From NCBI GenBank assembly GCA_022592445.1, contig JABYQR010000203.1:1-64000 (forward strand): a stretch of DNA of 64,000 nt. Direction: 5' to 3'. Positions 1 to 11,957 of the stretch are shown here, in pieces (positions within the stretch are counted from its first letter, which is position 1; each line of letters opens with the position of its first letter). Source of the DNA: Cytidiella melzeri. Lineage: Eukaryota > Basidiomycota > Agaricomycetes > Polyporales > Irpicaceae. The notes beneath the pieces are model-generated. The model searched no databases, was not told the DNA's origin, and was given only the letters and a program-made list of their open reading frames with translations. The position numbers and the translations under genes were made by a program.

Positions 1-1347
1 CAAATTTCCCATCATGATGACGTAACCCGAAATAGATTTCCTGGTTTCAGTTGAACCCCAGTCCGAGTCTGTGAAAGCGCAGAATAGTGGGTAGGGGTGA
101 TCCAAGTGTCCCAAGGATAATCCGATGGATCTCGTGCCTTGTAAATATCGAAGAAGATGTTTTGCCGCCATCCAATGTTTTTCTCCGTAGTTTGGCATGT
201 ACTTAGCGAGCTCACGTACCGTGAATGCAATATCTGGACGACATGTGGTGACAAGGTACATTGCTTTGCCGACTACCGCACAATAGGGAAGATCCTTGAC
301 GTGATTTCGCTCTTCTTCGGTCTTCGGACAGTCATCAGATGAAAGAGTTGTATGAGGAGGGAGTGGGGTGGTAACCGCGTTGCAGTGTTCCATATTGAAA
401 GTGCGCAGGATCGACTGAATGTATGCGTCTTGTGATATGCACAATGTCTGTTGGCTTCAAATCCGAGTGACCTTGCAGCCTAGTAACCATTCGACGGCTT
501 CGTTATCTGTAATCTCGAAAAGGGAACTAATCTGTTTCGTCACCAGATCTGATTCAGTTTCCGAAGTCGATGCGAGAAGTATATCGTCTACACTTGTTGC
601 AGACATAGACCTTTGATTGCCATGTTGACGGACATGTACGCTCCAGTCGGACTGGCATCTACGGAATCCGAGTTGCGTATATTTCTCGTTGAATTCTAGA
701 TACCAAGTCCTTCCCGCTTGCTTGAGGCCGTATAGTCCCTTTGGTAAGCGCCAATATCCTGACCCTGCTATCTCCGGACGTTGCATGTAGATCTCTTCGG
801 GGAGTGGTCCGTTTAAGAACGCCGTTTTGATATCTATGTGCCTGAGCTCCAGATCTTGGAAAGCGGCGATTGCTAGTATAGTTCGAACGGAATCCCATCT
901 GGCTACAGGAGCAAACGTGTACGTGAAATCTTGGCCAGGTATCTGAGTGAACCCTTTTGCAACCAAGCAAGCCTTGAACCGAGAGATGTGCCCATCGTGA
1001 TTGCGTTTGATGTGTAATACCCACTTGCAATCGACGGCTTTTCGACCATGTGGTATAGCGTCTATCTCTTCATATACTCCCTTCGCCTTCAGCGCTTCAA
1101 GTTCTTCATGAATAGCCGCTAGCCACTCTGTCCAGTAGATACTGCGCTGGGCGGCTTTGATTGAAGGGGGATTGGTAGCGTCTGGATCATCAATCGGTTT
1201 CATCAAGCCAAGACTCATGGCATCGTATTGTGCGTCGGCATTCAAGATTATGGGAATGAGATCTGAGATAGACGACATGTGTACGACCAGCGAAAATTCC
1301 TCTCCATGAATGAGGACGGCCTGTATGAGTGCGTCCTGCAAGTCCAA
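1..1347 (-). pseudogene. copia pol, reverse transcriptase and RNase H part
   Basis: From about 1347 the frame reads through a copia reverse transcriptase: the KWVLHIKRN and KACLVAKGF stretches, the first catalytic aspartate in LRHIDIKTAFLNGP, the YGLKQAGRTWY motif and the second catalytic pair in TSVDDILLA. An in-frame TGA follows the CKVTRI stretch near 457. Past it the same frame continues as a conserved RT C-terminus (TTCRPDIAF, RYLQGTRS) and the start of RNase H (FTDSDWGSTETRKSISGY) to the window edge. Apart from the stop the domain is well preserved, which suggests modest age. The gap to the integrase frame (1350-1605) is poorly conserved. Confidence 0.85.
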
Positions 1348-1604
1348 CCCCCCTCTCGTCCGCAGGCGTGGGAATCATAGTACGATATTTATTTGGTAGC
1401 AATATTGTGCAACGTTCTCGTCTAGTCGACAGAGGAATGTCATCGGATCTAGCACAATAATTAAGATATATCTTAATATTGATCCAGACGACTCACAAAG
1501 TGACCATGTCGTCTCCCCGCTCAATGTGAGCGTCCGGCTGCATAGCAGTACGCCTAATGATATCATTAGGTCCATGCGCATCAATGTTACGCATCCGAAA
1601 CCAC

Positions 1605-3166
1605 TCACCGATCGGCAAGGTGGTAACCCGGCTCACGAGGAGCATGTATGTTTATGCCAGGTACAGGCACAGGAATGGGATCGTCGAAATAGCGGTCATC
1701 AATCTCAGTTATGAGATCGTTCCACATGCTGGATCTGGTAGGAGTATATGATGGTGAATTCATTGGTACATCGTCGTGGAACGTGACATCTCGCCGCACG
1801 CGAACCGAGTGAGATTGTGGAAACCAGATCAGGTATCCGTTGGCGTCGGCAGCATATCCTAAGAATCTCCCACTCTCACCACGAGGTTGAAATTTAGTGA
1901 GGTGATTGGAGTTGATGCGTGCTGTAACATGACATCCGAAGACATGTAGGTAAGAAAGGTCTGGACGTCGTTTGAATACATGGAAGAATGGTGTGGTGTC
2001 GGGTTGTAGTGCCGCATGAGGCACTCTACACTTGAGGTGTACCGCGCATAGTACAGCAAATGGCCAGGACCAATCAGCAAGATTTGCATCAATTAGCATA
2101 GCGCGAGCCATAGAGGCAATCGTAAGATTGGTACGCTCAGCCACGCCGTTTTGTGGCGATGCGTCAGGGACGATTTTTTCGTATATGATACCTGTTTGTT
2201 CACAGTGTAGGTGGAAGGCGCCTTCGACGTATTCGGGTGCATTGTCAACACGGAGAATAGAAATCTTGAGTTCAAGGAGTCGCTCGAATGCCATTTGAAA
2301 TTGTTTGAAACGTGCGGGAGCTTCAGATTTGTGCCTGAGTAGCGCAGCGTAGATCCAACGAGAAAAACAGTCGATGAATAAAATGAAAAACTTGAAATTT
2401 CCGTAACAGTTTGGCAAGGGACCGCAAATATCCGTGTGTATGCGGTAGAGAAGACGATCAGCGCGTAATTTGGACTTGGAAGGAAAAGGGATTCGTTTGA
2501 TATTTGCGTGTGCACAGATCTGGCATGTTCTATGGGCAGATGAATCGGCTGGTATCCCAACTACGGCGCGATGGAGCCCTTTAACGCCTATATGGCCTAG
2601 TAGGCGGTGTAAAAATCCCGCCTGGACACGCCACTCCCTGAGGCCGAGGCAATAGGATCGTCGTCTATGGTGGAGATACAATCGGCAAGGGATTTTGATG
2701 CGTTGTTGTTGCGGTTATCGGATTTGATGGGTGTCATATGTAGGAGATAGAGATTGTTGTCGAGTAACTCTCCATTCACCATGTCGCATCCATTAAGGGA
2801 TAGACGAATAATCCCATTTTCTGAATGGCACGCAATACCGCGCCTTTCAAGGCAACCCTGCAAGACAAGGTTTAATCGCGCGGTCGGTATGTGTAGAACA
2901 TTCGAGAGTTTGATATCATTCAAAACTCCATCACAATTGGCCCTGAAGAGAATGTCTCCAACACCGACGGCAGCGGTAGAATGTGTAGATCCGAAGCCCT
3001 TGACTTGTATAGGCGTGATTGGCGTGTAATTTGAGAAAACTGCCCTATCAGCGAAAATATGGCGGTTAGCGCCGGAGTCGTGGTAGCATTCCGTGTTCGC
3101 GGTGTTGTTTTTGAAAACGGCTTTGTTACAAGTTATCTGCTCGATTGGGTCGGCAAAAGTATTCAA
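1605..3166 (-). pseudogene. copia pol, protease and integrase part, frameshifted
   Basis: Two overlapping frames together make the protease-integrase section. Positions 3166-2597 contain an aspartic protease active site of DSG type (CYHDSGANRHIF) and the GAG-pre-integrase region. Positions 2681-1605 contain the zinc-binding start of integrase (HRLLGH, then CQIC), the DDE core (first Asp in IHTDICGP, second Asp in ILRVDNAPEY, Glu in SPQNGVAERTN) and the VFGCHV region. The change of frame near 2600-2680 is not flanked by an obvious intron, so I read it as a frameshift mutation. Confidence 0.8.
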
Positions 3167-3186
3167 TGAAAAGAACTGGCCCTGCG

Positions 3187-4287
3187 TTAGGCGGCAGTAA
3201 TGTCGTCGGTCTGGATCCTTCCCAGGTCACCGCTACCGGAGTCTGTATTGAGTTCGACGATATTCGCATTAGGAAGAGCCTGTGAATTCAAAAGTCGTGG
3301 ACCGGTAGGTTGGTTTGCGCCGCGTTGATTCGGCGGTAGATGAATATCTCTGGGTCCCTTCCACCACGTCTCGTACTGACCACATTTTCCTCCCCCATAG
3401 GCAAAACAGTCGTTGACGAGGTGTCCAATTGGACGGGCACAATACTTGTTTACACACCATAGAGATTTCTTGTTCACAATGTGTCGGCGTTTCGAGGGTG
3501 GAGCCGAAGCAACGGTCGCAATAGGCGCAGCTCTTTCCTTCTGAATGAGATTTACTCCGCTGATTTGAGCCAGATATTCGGGTTCCTGGAGACCTTGTGC
3601 CCAGTCTTCTTCCTTGATGAGCTGAATCACCGTTGATGAACTCAATGGCTTCCCTTCCTTATCCGCCGTTACTAATTTCTCCCTCAAAGTGCGAGTGAAC
3701 GCTCTCCATGATTTGTCAAGCGGTAATAGATTTGCGAGAGTCTTTGCAAAGAACGCATCCGGCATGCAGTCCTTATCTTGATTGGTAAGGTCGACGTACA
3801 TATTTCTGATCTTCTCCGTCCACTTGGTGACAATCACGGTGTTCGTACACTTATATCCCATAATCACTTGATGGAGCGCAGCGGCACAAAGGGTGTTTAC
3901 CGGCATGTATTCATCATGTAACGCTTCCCAGGCGGCTTTCGCTGTCTTGCAGTTTGCGATGAGAGGGACTTTGTGCGTAGGGATTGCACGGACAAGTAGC
4001 GATAGTGCATACTTGTTGTTCTTCCACCACTTCTTAGCTTCTTTCTCTGCTTTCTCTACTTCCGTCTCGTTCCCCGCAAGTAGCCTGGTCGCAACCCTGA
4101 GTTTCGGAACAGATGGTGGCGCAGATTTGCTTGACTCGTTGTCGATGTATCTCCATAAGTCAAGATCTTCGAAAATGATCTCCGACTGCATAGCCCACTG
4201 TACATAGTCGTTTGTATCACCGTCATCGTGGAGTTTCTCGAGTCTTGATGTATGGTCTTTTGAAGTCGATTTCTCCGAATCAGACAT
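3187..4287 (-). CDS. copia Gag polyprotein (UBN2-like)
   Basis: An open frame of 366 codons starts just inside the element. The middle resembles the UBN2/gag-polypeptide region of copia elements (AKAAWEALHDEYMP, followed by helical KWTEKIRNMYVDL). Near residue 280 there is an atypical zinc knuckle with Cys-x4-Cys-x5-His-x4-Cys spacing (CVNKYCARPIGHLVNDC) rather than the usual CX2CX4HX4C. The frame ends with TAA before the protease region, which lies in another frame. Gag would assemble the virus-like particle in the cytoplasm. The frame is open, but the rest of the element is broken. Confidence 0.75.
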   Translation of the reverse strand: MSDSEKSTSKDHTSRLEKLHDDGDTNDYVQWAMQSEIIFEDLDLWRYIDNESSKSAPPSVPKLRVATRLLAGNETEVEKAEKEAKKWWKNNKYALSLLVRAIPTHKVPLIANCKTAKAAWEALHDEYMPVNTLCAAALHQVIMGYKCTNTVIVTKWTEKIRNMYVDLTNQDKDCMPDAFFAKTLANLLPLDKSWRAFTRTLREKLVTADKEGKPLSSSTVIQLIKEEDWAQGLQEPEYLAQISGVNLIQKERAAPIATVASAPPSKRRHIVNKKSLWCVNKYCARPIGHLVNDCFAYGGGKCGQYETWWKGPRDIHLPPNQRGANQPTGPRLLNSQALPNANIVELNTDSGSGDLGRIQTDDITAA

Positions 4288-4355
4288 TGTGATGGATAGG
4301 GGTGTGTGCGACAGTTAGATAATGTATTGCAACTCGTAGGGATTTACAGAGCAAC

Positions 4356-4368
4356 GGGGCTCATAACC
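4356..4368 (-). other. primer-binding site, initiator-tRNA(Met) half type
   Basis: The minus strand reads GGTTATGAGCCCC directly next to the candidate LTR end. This is complementary to the anticodon stem-loop of eukaryotic initiator tRNA-Met (GGGCTCATAACC), the internal half-tRNA priming known from Drosophila copia. The intact copia element in this window carries the same 13 bases at 44281-44293. Confidence 0.75.
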
Positions 4369-4482
4369 TGTTAACGAGATACTGGTACAGTGTGGTCAAC
4401 GATAGATAAAATAGAAACAGCGATACAATTACAACATAACGTACCTGGTACAGTGTGGTCAACGATAGAGCACACTGTACCA
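4369..4482 (-). repeat. candidate short 5' LTR of the minus-strand copia element
   Basis: Next to the primer-binding site, a 114 bp stretch runs TG...CA in the element's orientation. It contains two direct copies of a 25 bp motif beginning CTGGTACAGTGTGGTCAACG (4382 and 4445). The second copy starts a 13 bp perfect inverted repeat (4445-4457 with 4471-4483, 13 nt loop). The outer boundary is a guess because the matching 3' LTR is outside the window. Confidence 0.4.
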
Positions 4483-4584
4483 GATTGTAGGTCACATAAG
4501 TCTCTGCGGGCGTCCACTCATCCGGCAACTCGGTCTATCATTCCTTCCCGTCCATAAACGCCCCGCCCTCCTTCCTAATCCGTC

Positions 4585-4776
4585 ATGTCAAGCGGGTCAG
4601 CGTCTGACAGTTTCCTCGACTCCTGGATGGCGCGCTTCAAGCCGAAGCGTGCCCCTGGCCCAGCACAGAAGCTCCTACCTGAACCTGTAGCTGCACGTAC
4701 GCGCGAGGAGATTCGCAGGGATGTTTGGACGGAAATTCAGGGGCAGCTCGCGTTGTATAATTGTACTTTGATTTAG
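4585..4776 (+). CDS. small hypothetical ORF
   Basis: A 63-codon frame begins at an ATG after a pyrimidine-rich leader. It encodes a basic, proline-containing peptide (the middle reads ARFKPKRAPGPAQKLLPEP) followed by a short charged helix. I do not recognise it. It could be the first exon of a longer gene, but no convincing downstream exon was found. It may equally be chance. Confidence 0.2.
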   Translation: MSSGSASDSFLDSWMARFKPKRAPGPAQKLLPEPVAARTREEIRRDVWTEIQGQLALYNCTLI

Positions 4777-6219
4777 CTGTATCTACATGTTGTTGTTGTT
4801 TCGGCTATATCATTTGCTCGTTCTGCGCTGTCCATTCCAGCTCAAGTAAAGAGGGATCATATGTCTACTGTAATGCCCGAGTCTCTCGCGGCTTCTGCTC
4901 GCACTGTGCATGTTCAATCACACATAATATGGTGGTCAGATAGTTGAACTGTGCATATAATGATAATTATGTACGCTGGATGTCCATTATTGCTGGTCTA
5001 GATTAACTGGCTATAGACAGATTATATGATGGGCTGGTTGTCGGAGCGACGTTTCACACCCATCTCAGTGATTTTTTTTTTCCGTCGCACGCCCATCCCT
5101 CAAACCACCACATTCCCTCCTTTCGTCGCCGCGACGACATACGCCGCGCTCATATCCGCCCGACATCGCATTCGCTTGGGAGTGTATCAACAAAAGTGTC
5201 GAAAATGGGCTTTCGAAACATGTTACAGCCAGTTTCATCATTATCAGTAACTTTGTCCTGTCCACAGCCCAGCCGCCTCAGTATCACAGCTGCACGCGAT
5301 TCATGCTGTGTTGTGATTGGTCTCGCTAGTTACGAATCAACACAAAGCAGAGTGCACCAGGACAGCTCTCTCAAATCAAAACATTGTAATCTTTAGTAGC
5401 CGTTCTATCCGATACGTGCGACCTCGACCCTTCATCCGTCGTTCAATGAGCCCGAAACTCTGCATGTGAGCTCTTCCGCCCACCATCGCTATCGTCGCAG
5501 CTAAATACTATCCTGACTCTGTCACCTCAATACGCTTTCCCGGTCTCAAACGCTCTCGTCTCGTCAAACTCGTATCCAAGTTTCAACAGCGCATGCATGA
5601 CCGTCGTGTCCGATACACCATCCCGAACGGTCGTCAAGCTCCTCTATCAGCTGTGTGGCTGAGCCTGACTGTCTCATCTCGTGGACTTAGCCTCGCACAG
5701 GTTCTTGGACAGCTTCTCGAGCGTGGAGACCGTGATGGGCACTGTCGAGGGCAACGGGTAGAGAGGAGGACTTTGCCGTTGTCTCGTCGCTAACATAGCC
5801 TACAGTAGCACTGCTCAAGACGGCATCATCTCACGAGCCACGAATGAACAGCACGGTCGGGACATCTTGGAGAGGTCGCATGCAGAAGTCTGGAGAACAC
5901 ACGCATGTGGCTTCCTTGACTGGTGATTCATTGCAATCGTCCTCGTCGAGCCGTCACTCTCATGCAGAGCAGCCAATATCAGTGCGGTGACTTGATGCCT
6001 CCATTGATCCCGCCTGGAAATAACATGCCACTGTGACTCGTAGGAATCATGATTTTTCCTCCTCATCCCACGCCTTACACCCATGTGATCATTGTCACAA
6101 ATATAGCGTACTATATACAAGGGTATTCATAATGGTACAGAGGGGGAATAGCATGATACAAACCACTACGGCGCAAGTGATGTAGCCGTACAAGTTCACC
6201 ACCGAAACTCAAAAAGCAC
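4777..6219. other. intergenic, nothing recognisable
   Basis: No open frame here looks like a protein. There is a T-run at about 5072. The stretch just downstream of the antiporter stop codon (about 5800-6219) presumably holds its 3' untranslated region. Confidence 0.4.
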
Positions 6220-9200
6220 CTACTCCACAGAGGCTTTCGACGCCTGCATCACGACCACACTAGCCTCACTGCCCGTAACAATAAACGCCGACGCGACGTC
6301 TCCCACCGTCTTCTTCACTTCAGACGCAACACCGCCGTGTTCGTCAATGAGCTGCTTCAGCTCCGCGTGGTGGTCCTCCGCTGCGAGACGCCGCGAGCGA
6401 CCGGCGATGATGAGCAGACGGCTACGTCTCTCCGCCGTGGAGTCTTCCAGTGACTTGGCAGATTGAACAGCAGCGCGCAGAGGTGTTGCAGAGCGTATGG
6501 TCTGCCATTCGATCCGAGAGAGTGCATCGTGGGTGGTACTGTCGAAGCTGGCGACGTCGGATAAGGGAGCAGAGTACCGTTGCCAGATGATGTTGTCGGC
6601 AGTTTCAGATTGGAGACGGGTCTGTGTCGTCGCGTGTCCGTATTGCGTATCGGGGAATGCAGTCTATACGTGCCATGAGTTGATCTTGAGATAACAGAAC
6701 GAAGAATTGAGACTGCATGTACGCACAGATGTGACAGTCAAAGCGTTCTCCCTAGCATTCGCATCCCCACCATCGACATGGTACGCAAGCGGCGGCTTAT
6801 CAATCGACACCGGTCGCAAATCAGTCTCCTGCCTCACAACCCTCGCCACAGTGGCGCTGACCCGCGGGTGAGCGCACAGCTGCACGACAAACTCGAGCGC
6901 AAGTCGATCGTCTGGTCCACCAAAGAACGGCAGGAACAAATGGACTCGTCCCCCCGTTCCTGACGCCCCCGCGGTCACTTTGACGGCCTCACCCGGTACG
7001 TGCTGGTCCACAAAGAGGGCGACGTCTGTCTTGGCTTGTAAGAAGACGCTGCGGACAAAGTGCGAGTGCAGAGCTGATGCGCTGTGACTGGACTCGTTGT
7101 TGGTAGCGCGGAACAGCGAGTCAAACGGGTTTCCAATCCGAGATGTGTTCTCGACGACTGGGCTGTTTGGAGTGTCGCGGTAAGACTCGTGGTGGGGAGG
7201 TAGCCAAGGAACCATGACGAGCTGGGCAGACGTCCTCGATGCAATTTCAGATACGCTAGAAGCGAGGTCCTCGTAGCTGACTACAGCCAGAGACGTAGAG
7301 ACGGTCATGCCATTGAGCTCACCGAACATTCGGAAGATGCCCAGCAAAGGGTCTGTGCGGATCAGGGTGTCCCAAACGGAAGACTTCATCACCGCTGACG
7401 TTCTGTCCGAGAGCTCGATCAACCGAAGAGCCTCGATTGTCACGTCGTGCAAGTCATCCCTTGCGTGCTCGCGATTGACGATTGACGGAGGCGGTTGAAG
7501 AAGCTGTGCTAATGCCATCATTCCCGGCACATGCTCGAGTTTGTCCAGCACCACCGTGAAGCGCGTCTTCGAGTACGGTGGTGGTTTCCTATCCGCACCG
7601 TTGGAACTTCCTTCCAGCATGGATGGGCTGTCAGCTTTAGCATCGTCGCGAACGGAATCAAAGGCGGCACCCGTCGCCGTCACGCGTTTGCGCATCTCGG
7701 GAGGGTACAGAAGGACAACAGCAGGTGTGGTCATGAAAGTCAGCAGTAGAGCTTCCAGAACGAACATGGCAAATACACGGGGAGACAAGATACCAGCGGA
7801 CAAGCCGACGTTGAGCACGATCAGCTCGACCAGACTGAAATTTATTTATATCAGCTTGTAAGGTCCCTCATAAAGTGTAAGAAGGGAGACACACCCTTTA
7901 CAACTCATCAAGGACCCGATCGTGCTCGCTTCGCGCCAGGAGAATCCAGCATATCTCGCGGCCAGTGTGCAACCTCCGAACTTGCCTGAGTAGGCCAATG
8001 CGCAGATTGCAACAGTGAACCCCCACGTGATACCGTTGTTGAGGAGGCCTAGGTTTGTTGAAAGACCTGAGATGACAAAATACTGCGAAAGCGGTATTAA
8101 TGTACTCTCTGTTGACATCGGAACACACGGCAATGAGACATACCAGAGGAAGGAAAATGATAGAAACGATGTCTTCAAGTTTCTCAGTGAGGGCGATTGC
8201 GAGGCCGCCTTCACGAGGAACAATTATACCTGCTAGGAAGGCACCTGGTATACTATCGTTAGAGTCGCTTTACGCAGTAGAATGACAGCGGGCTCACCGA
8301 AAATAGCATGCACGCCAATCACGTCCGTCATAAACGCCGAACCAAAGAGAAGGAGAATCGTGACGGTCATAAAGAACATGGTAGGACCGCTCTGAATGGA
8401 GCCTGTCCTTTGCGCCAACCACGCCAAGGCATACCTGACAGGAAACAGGAGCAGAAGCGTCCATCCCACGCAGGTGAGTAGGATCCATAGCGCCATTAGC
8501 CCAGAGCCCGCGTTAACGAGAGCGACGGAGAGAGCCAGCAGGGTCCAACCAACAATGTCGTTTCCTACACCCGCAGAGAGCACGACGATACCGACCGTTG
8601 TGTCCAGTAGCTTGAGCTCTGTGAGAATACGACAGAGAACAGGGAAGGCCGTGATTGAATAGGCAACGCCGGTGAACAGCATGAAGTTGGTGAATTTGAC
8701 GGACGGGTCGATGAAGGTGTGATACAGCGGAACAGATAACGCTGCTCCGAAGCCGAAGGGAATGCACATGCCGGCGAGCGCGACTGTGACGGAAAGTCGT
8801 GCATTGCGCTTGATGACTTGGGCGTCGATTTCGAGGCCGACCAAGAACAGGAACAAGCATAGACCAATGTTGGCGACGAGCGACAGGTAAGGGACTGAGT
8901 CTTTCGGAAATATGTGCTCTTGAAAACCCGGGATACGACCGAGTGCAGTTGGACCTTTAATCCGCGGATGATAAGTTGTTGGGATTGTGAAAACGCTGTG
9001 ACGCTGTGTTGCGACTCACCTAGTATGATACCACCCAAGACCTCGGCTATCACCTTTGGCTGACGCATCTTGCGGAGTCCGAGGGCGAGCAGCTGTGTGA
9101 TCATGATAATTACGCCTGGGGCGATTGTGAGCAAGGGCCTGCGAATAACAGTGTGCTGTCACGAACCAACTTGAATGATCCATAGCCTGAGAGGGTCGTT

Positions 9201-9363
9201 GGGGTTGTAGGCACTTGGATCCTGGCCGCTGAGGAGACCTCCCTGGATATTTCATCAATACCCCAGCACCTGCAAACCGCAGAGGACTTGCCTGCTCTGT
9301 AGCAGCTCTCCTGAACAGTGCCGCCTTTGCTATGTTGATGATGGGCTGGGACAGTTCGTGCAT
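6220..9363 (-). CDS. KHA1: K+/H+ antiporter, KHA1-like (CPA2 family)
   Basis: A cation/proton antiporter of the CPA2 family. In yeast, Kha1 works in Golgi/endosomal membranes to balance K+ and pH. Eight exons fit: 9292-9363, 9167-9242, 9020-9115, 8298-8954, 8144-8244, 7895-8082, 6727-7834 and 6220-6663, giving 913 residues, normal for the family. The first half is the membrane exchanger domain. Diagnostic stretches are GGLLSGQDPSAYNP at the N-terminus, FLFLVGLEIDAQVIKRNAR, TAFPVLCRILTELKLLDTT, AGVGNDIVGW (the ND pair) and STNLGLLNNGITWGF. The cytosolic C-terminal half resembles the usual universal-stress-like region. The introns are 49-65 bp. The first has a GC donor (CAG|GCAAGT), and using it restores the conserved frame. 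The reading frame is intact throughout. Confidence 0.93.
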
Positions 9364-10984
9364 GGTGGTCGTTCGATCTCAAGAGGCTGATCAGACGTTA
9401 CTCAACCTGCAGTGGAGTTCGGCTATCGTTCCGTGCTAAAAGCCTCGAGGCTGGTGAGACTCGGACAGAAGGCTGAGTGCAGCTGGTTGTGGCAGTCTAC
9501 TCACTCACGTATGCGAGGATTGTTGGGTGTGAGCGTCAGGGAAATGGATCCGAGACTTCATGGAGCGCAGGTGGTTCAACGTTTAGTACTCAGTTCTGGC
9601 CAGCGACCACCTGCCAATGCATGCGGCGGTGTGTTGAGCAGGATTGTCGTCGTGGTTCAGTTCACCACAGCGTCGAGGACGGTGGCGGATGCCATGATGA
9701 ATCGCTACCACACTGGACCATATACCGTGTAGGTGATCGAGGTCCTTGCCGAGTCCGCATAAGTCCTCCGGCTCTCTGCCTACGGAACATCAAAGCTATC
9801 AACAAGATATTTCTGCATTGCTTCACGCCAGGTATGTACTGCAAGGGACGTCTTGAGCCACACAGCGAGGATAGGGGCTTCACCAACCACGGTGCTCCAG
9901 TCGTTGATACTGTTATACATTATGCTCAACACAATATGTACAAATATTACCTACACTACGCAAACACACCGCACATCAGCCTCTCCTATTATTGATAAAT
10001 AGGCGCTGAATAGGCTGCATATTCTTCGCATATTCATCAAATATGCACGAGAATATATAAAGAATATGTGAAAATAAAGACCGGATATTATTGGCCTATA
10101 AGTCATGTATTCTTCAAGCGGAACAATAGGTGGCCGCCATATATATTAATATTAATATTGCGGTTCTCGCGCTTCCATATGCATTCCGCTCGGGATTCTC
10201 GATATCGCGCGTATAACAATCAGATCTATATGCGCATGCATGCTGTACATACATATACATGACGTGAGAACAAGAAATAGACACATAATGTACTTGCTGT
10301 TGTCGTCGAAGGCGGTCGGCACTAAAAACCTTGAACGCGAAGTTCCATCAATGTCGACGAGTCGCGCGCGAGTGCATGCAAATTAACGTTCACAATCCAA
10401 ATTTGAAGAGATGTTCGCGTGGCTAGCTTGACATCGAGTTGACTGACAGCTTCTATTCCTGCAAAAGATGGACGACTGCAACTGTGAGCTCAAGGCGTGA
10501 GGGTACCATGGCAGCAAAGACGCACCTTGTCCACAATCCCCATTGTGCTCACCTTTACAGACAACCTCCAGGTCTGTGTGCGCACTCTCAATGTCAAGGC
10601 AATCAGTAACGGGCATGTTTGTTGTGCGTATAATGTCTATTACAGTGATTTGAGATCATACATTCCAGCTCGCGTGCTCGTATGATATCCAGACGGCGCC
10701 GACAACACGTCCAATGCCGGATACTTGGATCTCGAAACTGGAGCGACAATGTAAAAGTAAATGTCAATTGGGAGTTGGCGATACGAGGGGAGTCTGTGAA
10801 TGAATGTGTGAGAGCTGTTCATACCGAGCAGTTTTGGAGGTGAGACACTGACCGTTGAGCCTGCGGAGAAATGGCACGGCGCTGATTATGTGGCAGTTTT
10901 TGTGTCACAGTGAAGTAGTCATCGAGAGTAGTTTGTCTGTTGATCTTCAGACATGAGAGCGCATACCAAATTCATGATACTCAC
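9364..10984. other. intergenic, nothing recognisable
   Basis: This holds the antiporter's upstream region and then about 1.5 kb without a convincing gene. Positions 9950-10150 are AT-rich, with short repeats such as ATATTAATATTAATATT near 10142. Open frames here are short and look random. Confidence 0.35.
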
Positions 10985-11430
10985 TTGTAGCGAGCGAGAG
11001 AGCGCTGCGCAGGCGAACCACAGATATTGACAGTTTCCGGCAGAGCCAGGGATGTTCTTGACATTAACAAGACGAACATCAGTTATTTCGTCAACTGCAG
11101 ATACATTTGTACTTACGATTGCATGCATATATGCTCGGTGCGCCGCTGCCAAAGAAGCTCGACAGACTTCACAAGCTTCCGGCATGCAAAGGAAAGCTCT
11201 TGCGCACTCGTTACCATGCATGCCTGAGTGATACACATCTCTACCGTGCAGGCGAAATCGACAATGTTGGCGGACATGTTATCGTCGCCATTGAAGCCGT
11301 CTTTGAGCGCGACGAAAGATTCCGCCAACGAAATCACTTGCTTAAGGGCAGCGTGTGAGTCCGGATCGCCCTGAATGACTGGCTCGACCTTCTTCCATGC
11401 GAGCCGAGATTCCAGTGGTGCTTCTGACAT
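10985..11430 (-). CDS. hypothetical protein, 5' exons
   Basis: An ATG at 11430 opens a 104-codon helical frame (SEAPLESRLAWKKVEPVIQ, later ALKQVISLAESFVALKDGF) ending at a good donor (TC|GTAAGT) at 11117. A 60 bp intron leads to a second in-phase exon, 10985-11056, that again ends at a GTGAGT donor. The later exons could not be fixed. The character (amphipathic helices, little charge bias) would suit the N-terminal helical domain of a fungal STAND/NLR-type protein, but that is only an impression. The start codon lies 22 bp from a dispersed repeat (11453-11606) that would form its promoter region. Confidence 0.4.
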
Positions 11431-11452
11431 TGTGAGTGTCTTGGTGCGATGT

Positions 11453-11606
11453 ATTCGTTCGAATTCAAGTATGTCAAAGTATACAGCGCGCGCGCAGCGC
11501 TAGCTGTTGACGTCCCACACATTTCCTTACAGAATATCTCACCAATATTGGGCACCAAGGATATTCGCACAATAGGTAAATAATATTCAAGATATTTAAC
11601 AACTAG
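11453..11606. repeat. dispersed repeat, copy 1
   Basis: About 150 bp starting ATTCGTTCGAATTCAAGTATG, with a GCGCGC-rich palindrome and an ACCAATATTGG palindrome inside. It recurs in the same orientation at 12058-12238. It may be a small non-autonomous element, or part of an older segmental duplication. No clear terminal inverted repeats were found. Confidence 0.7.
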
Positions 11607-11750
11607 CTTGTCCTTCACTACCTGAACGACTCTCGTTCGCAGAGAATCTTGTGGATGCTAGTAAGTCGACTCTCGAACAAGAACACATTCTCTGAGTACT
11701 TCATTTGCAGGAAGAATTGGAGGTTCCGTACGAGCTCAAATAAAATAAGT

Positions 11751-11957
11751 CGAAGATAGCGTTGCCTCAAGCCTGTTGGCCCACGCCCCCCGACTCGGAA
11801 CCAGCTTCCTCCAAGCACAAACGCATCAGGCACGAGCTCTAGTTCCAGTGTTCGAAGAGAGCGTTGCCTCAAGCCTGTTGGCCCACGCCCCCCGCATCAG
11901 AACCAGCTGCCTCCAAGCACAATTGCTTTAGGCACGAGCTCTAGTTCCAGTGTTTGA
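11751..11957. repeat. 102 bp tandem repeat, two copies
   Basis: Unit 1 (11751-11852) and unit 2 (11853-11954) both contain GCGTTGCCTCAAGCCTGTTG and end with GAGCTCTAGTTCCAGTGTT. They differ at about ten positions. The start of a third unit follows before the match is lost. Confidence 0.8.

Larger units (their letters stand above)
1..4482 (-). mobile_element. Ty1/copia retrotransposon, decayed, truncated by the window edge
   Basis: Reading the minus strand from 4482 downward, the order is candidate LTR, primer-binding site, gag, protease, integrase, then reverse transcriptase and RNase H. This order (integrase before RT) is that of the Pseudoviridae-type (Ty1/copia) elements. The coding parts lie in three different frames (gag and RT share one; protease and integrase each use another), and RT carries an in-frame stop, so the element should be non-autonomous. 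The 3' end and 3' LTR lie before position 1. It is clearly a different family from the intact copia element at 43945-48828: the protein sequences are only distantly similar and the LTR is unrelated. Confidence 0.9.

Noticed and set aside
4351..4370. GGGCTCATAACC as part of a tRNA gene
   Set aside because: It matches the anticodon arm of initiator tRNA-Met, but no acceptor, D or T arms surround it. Its place between LTR and gag shows it is a primer-binding site.
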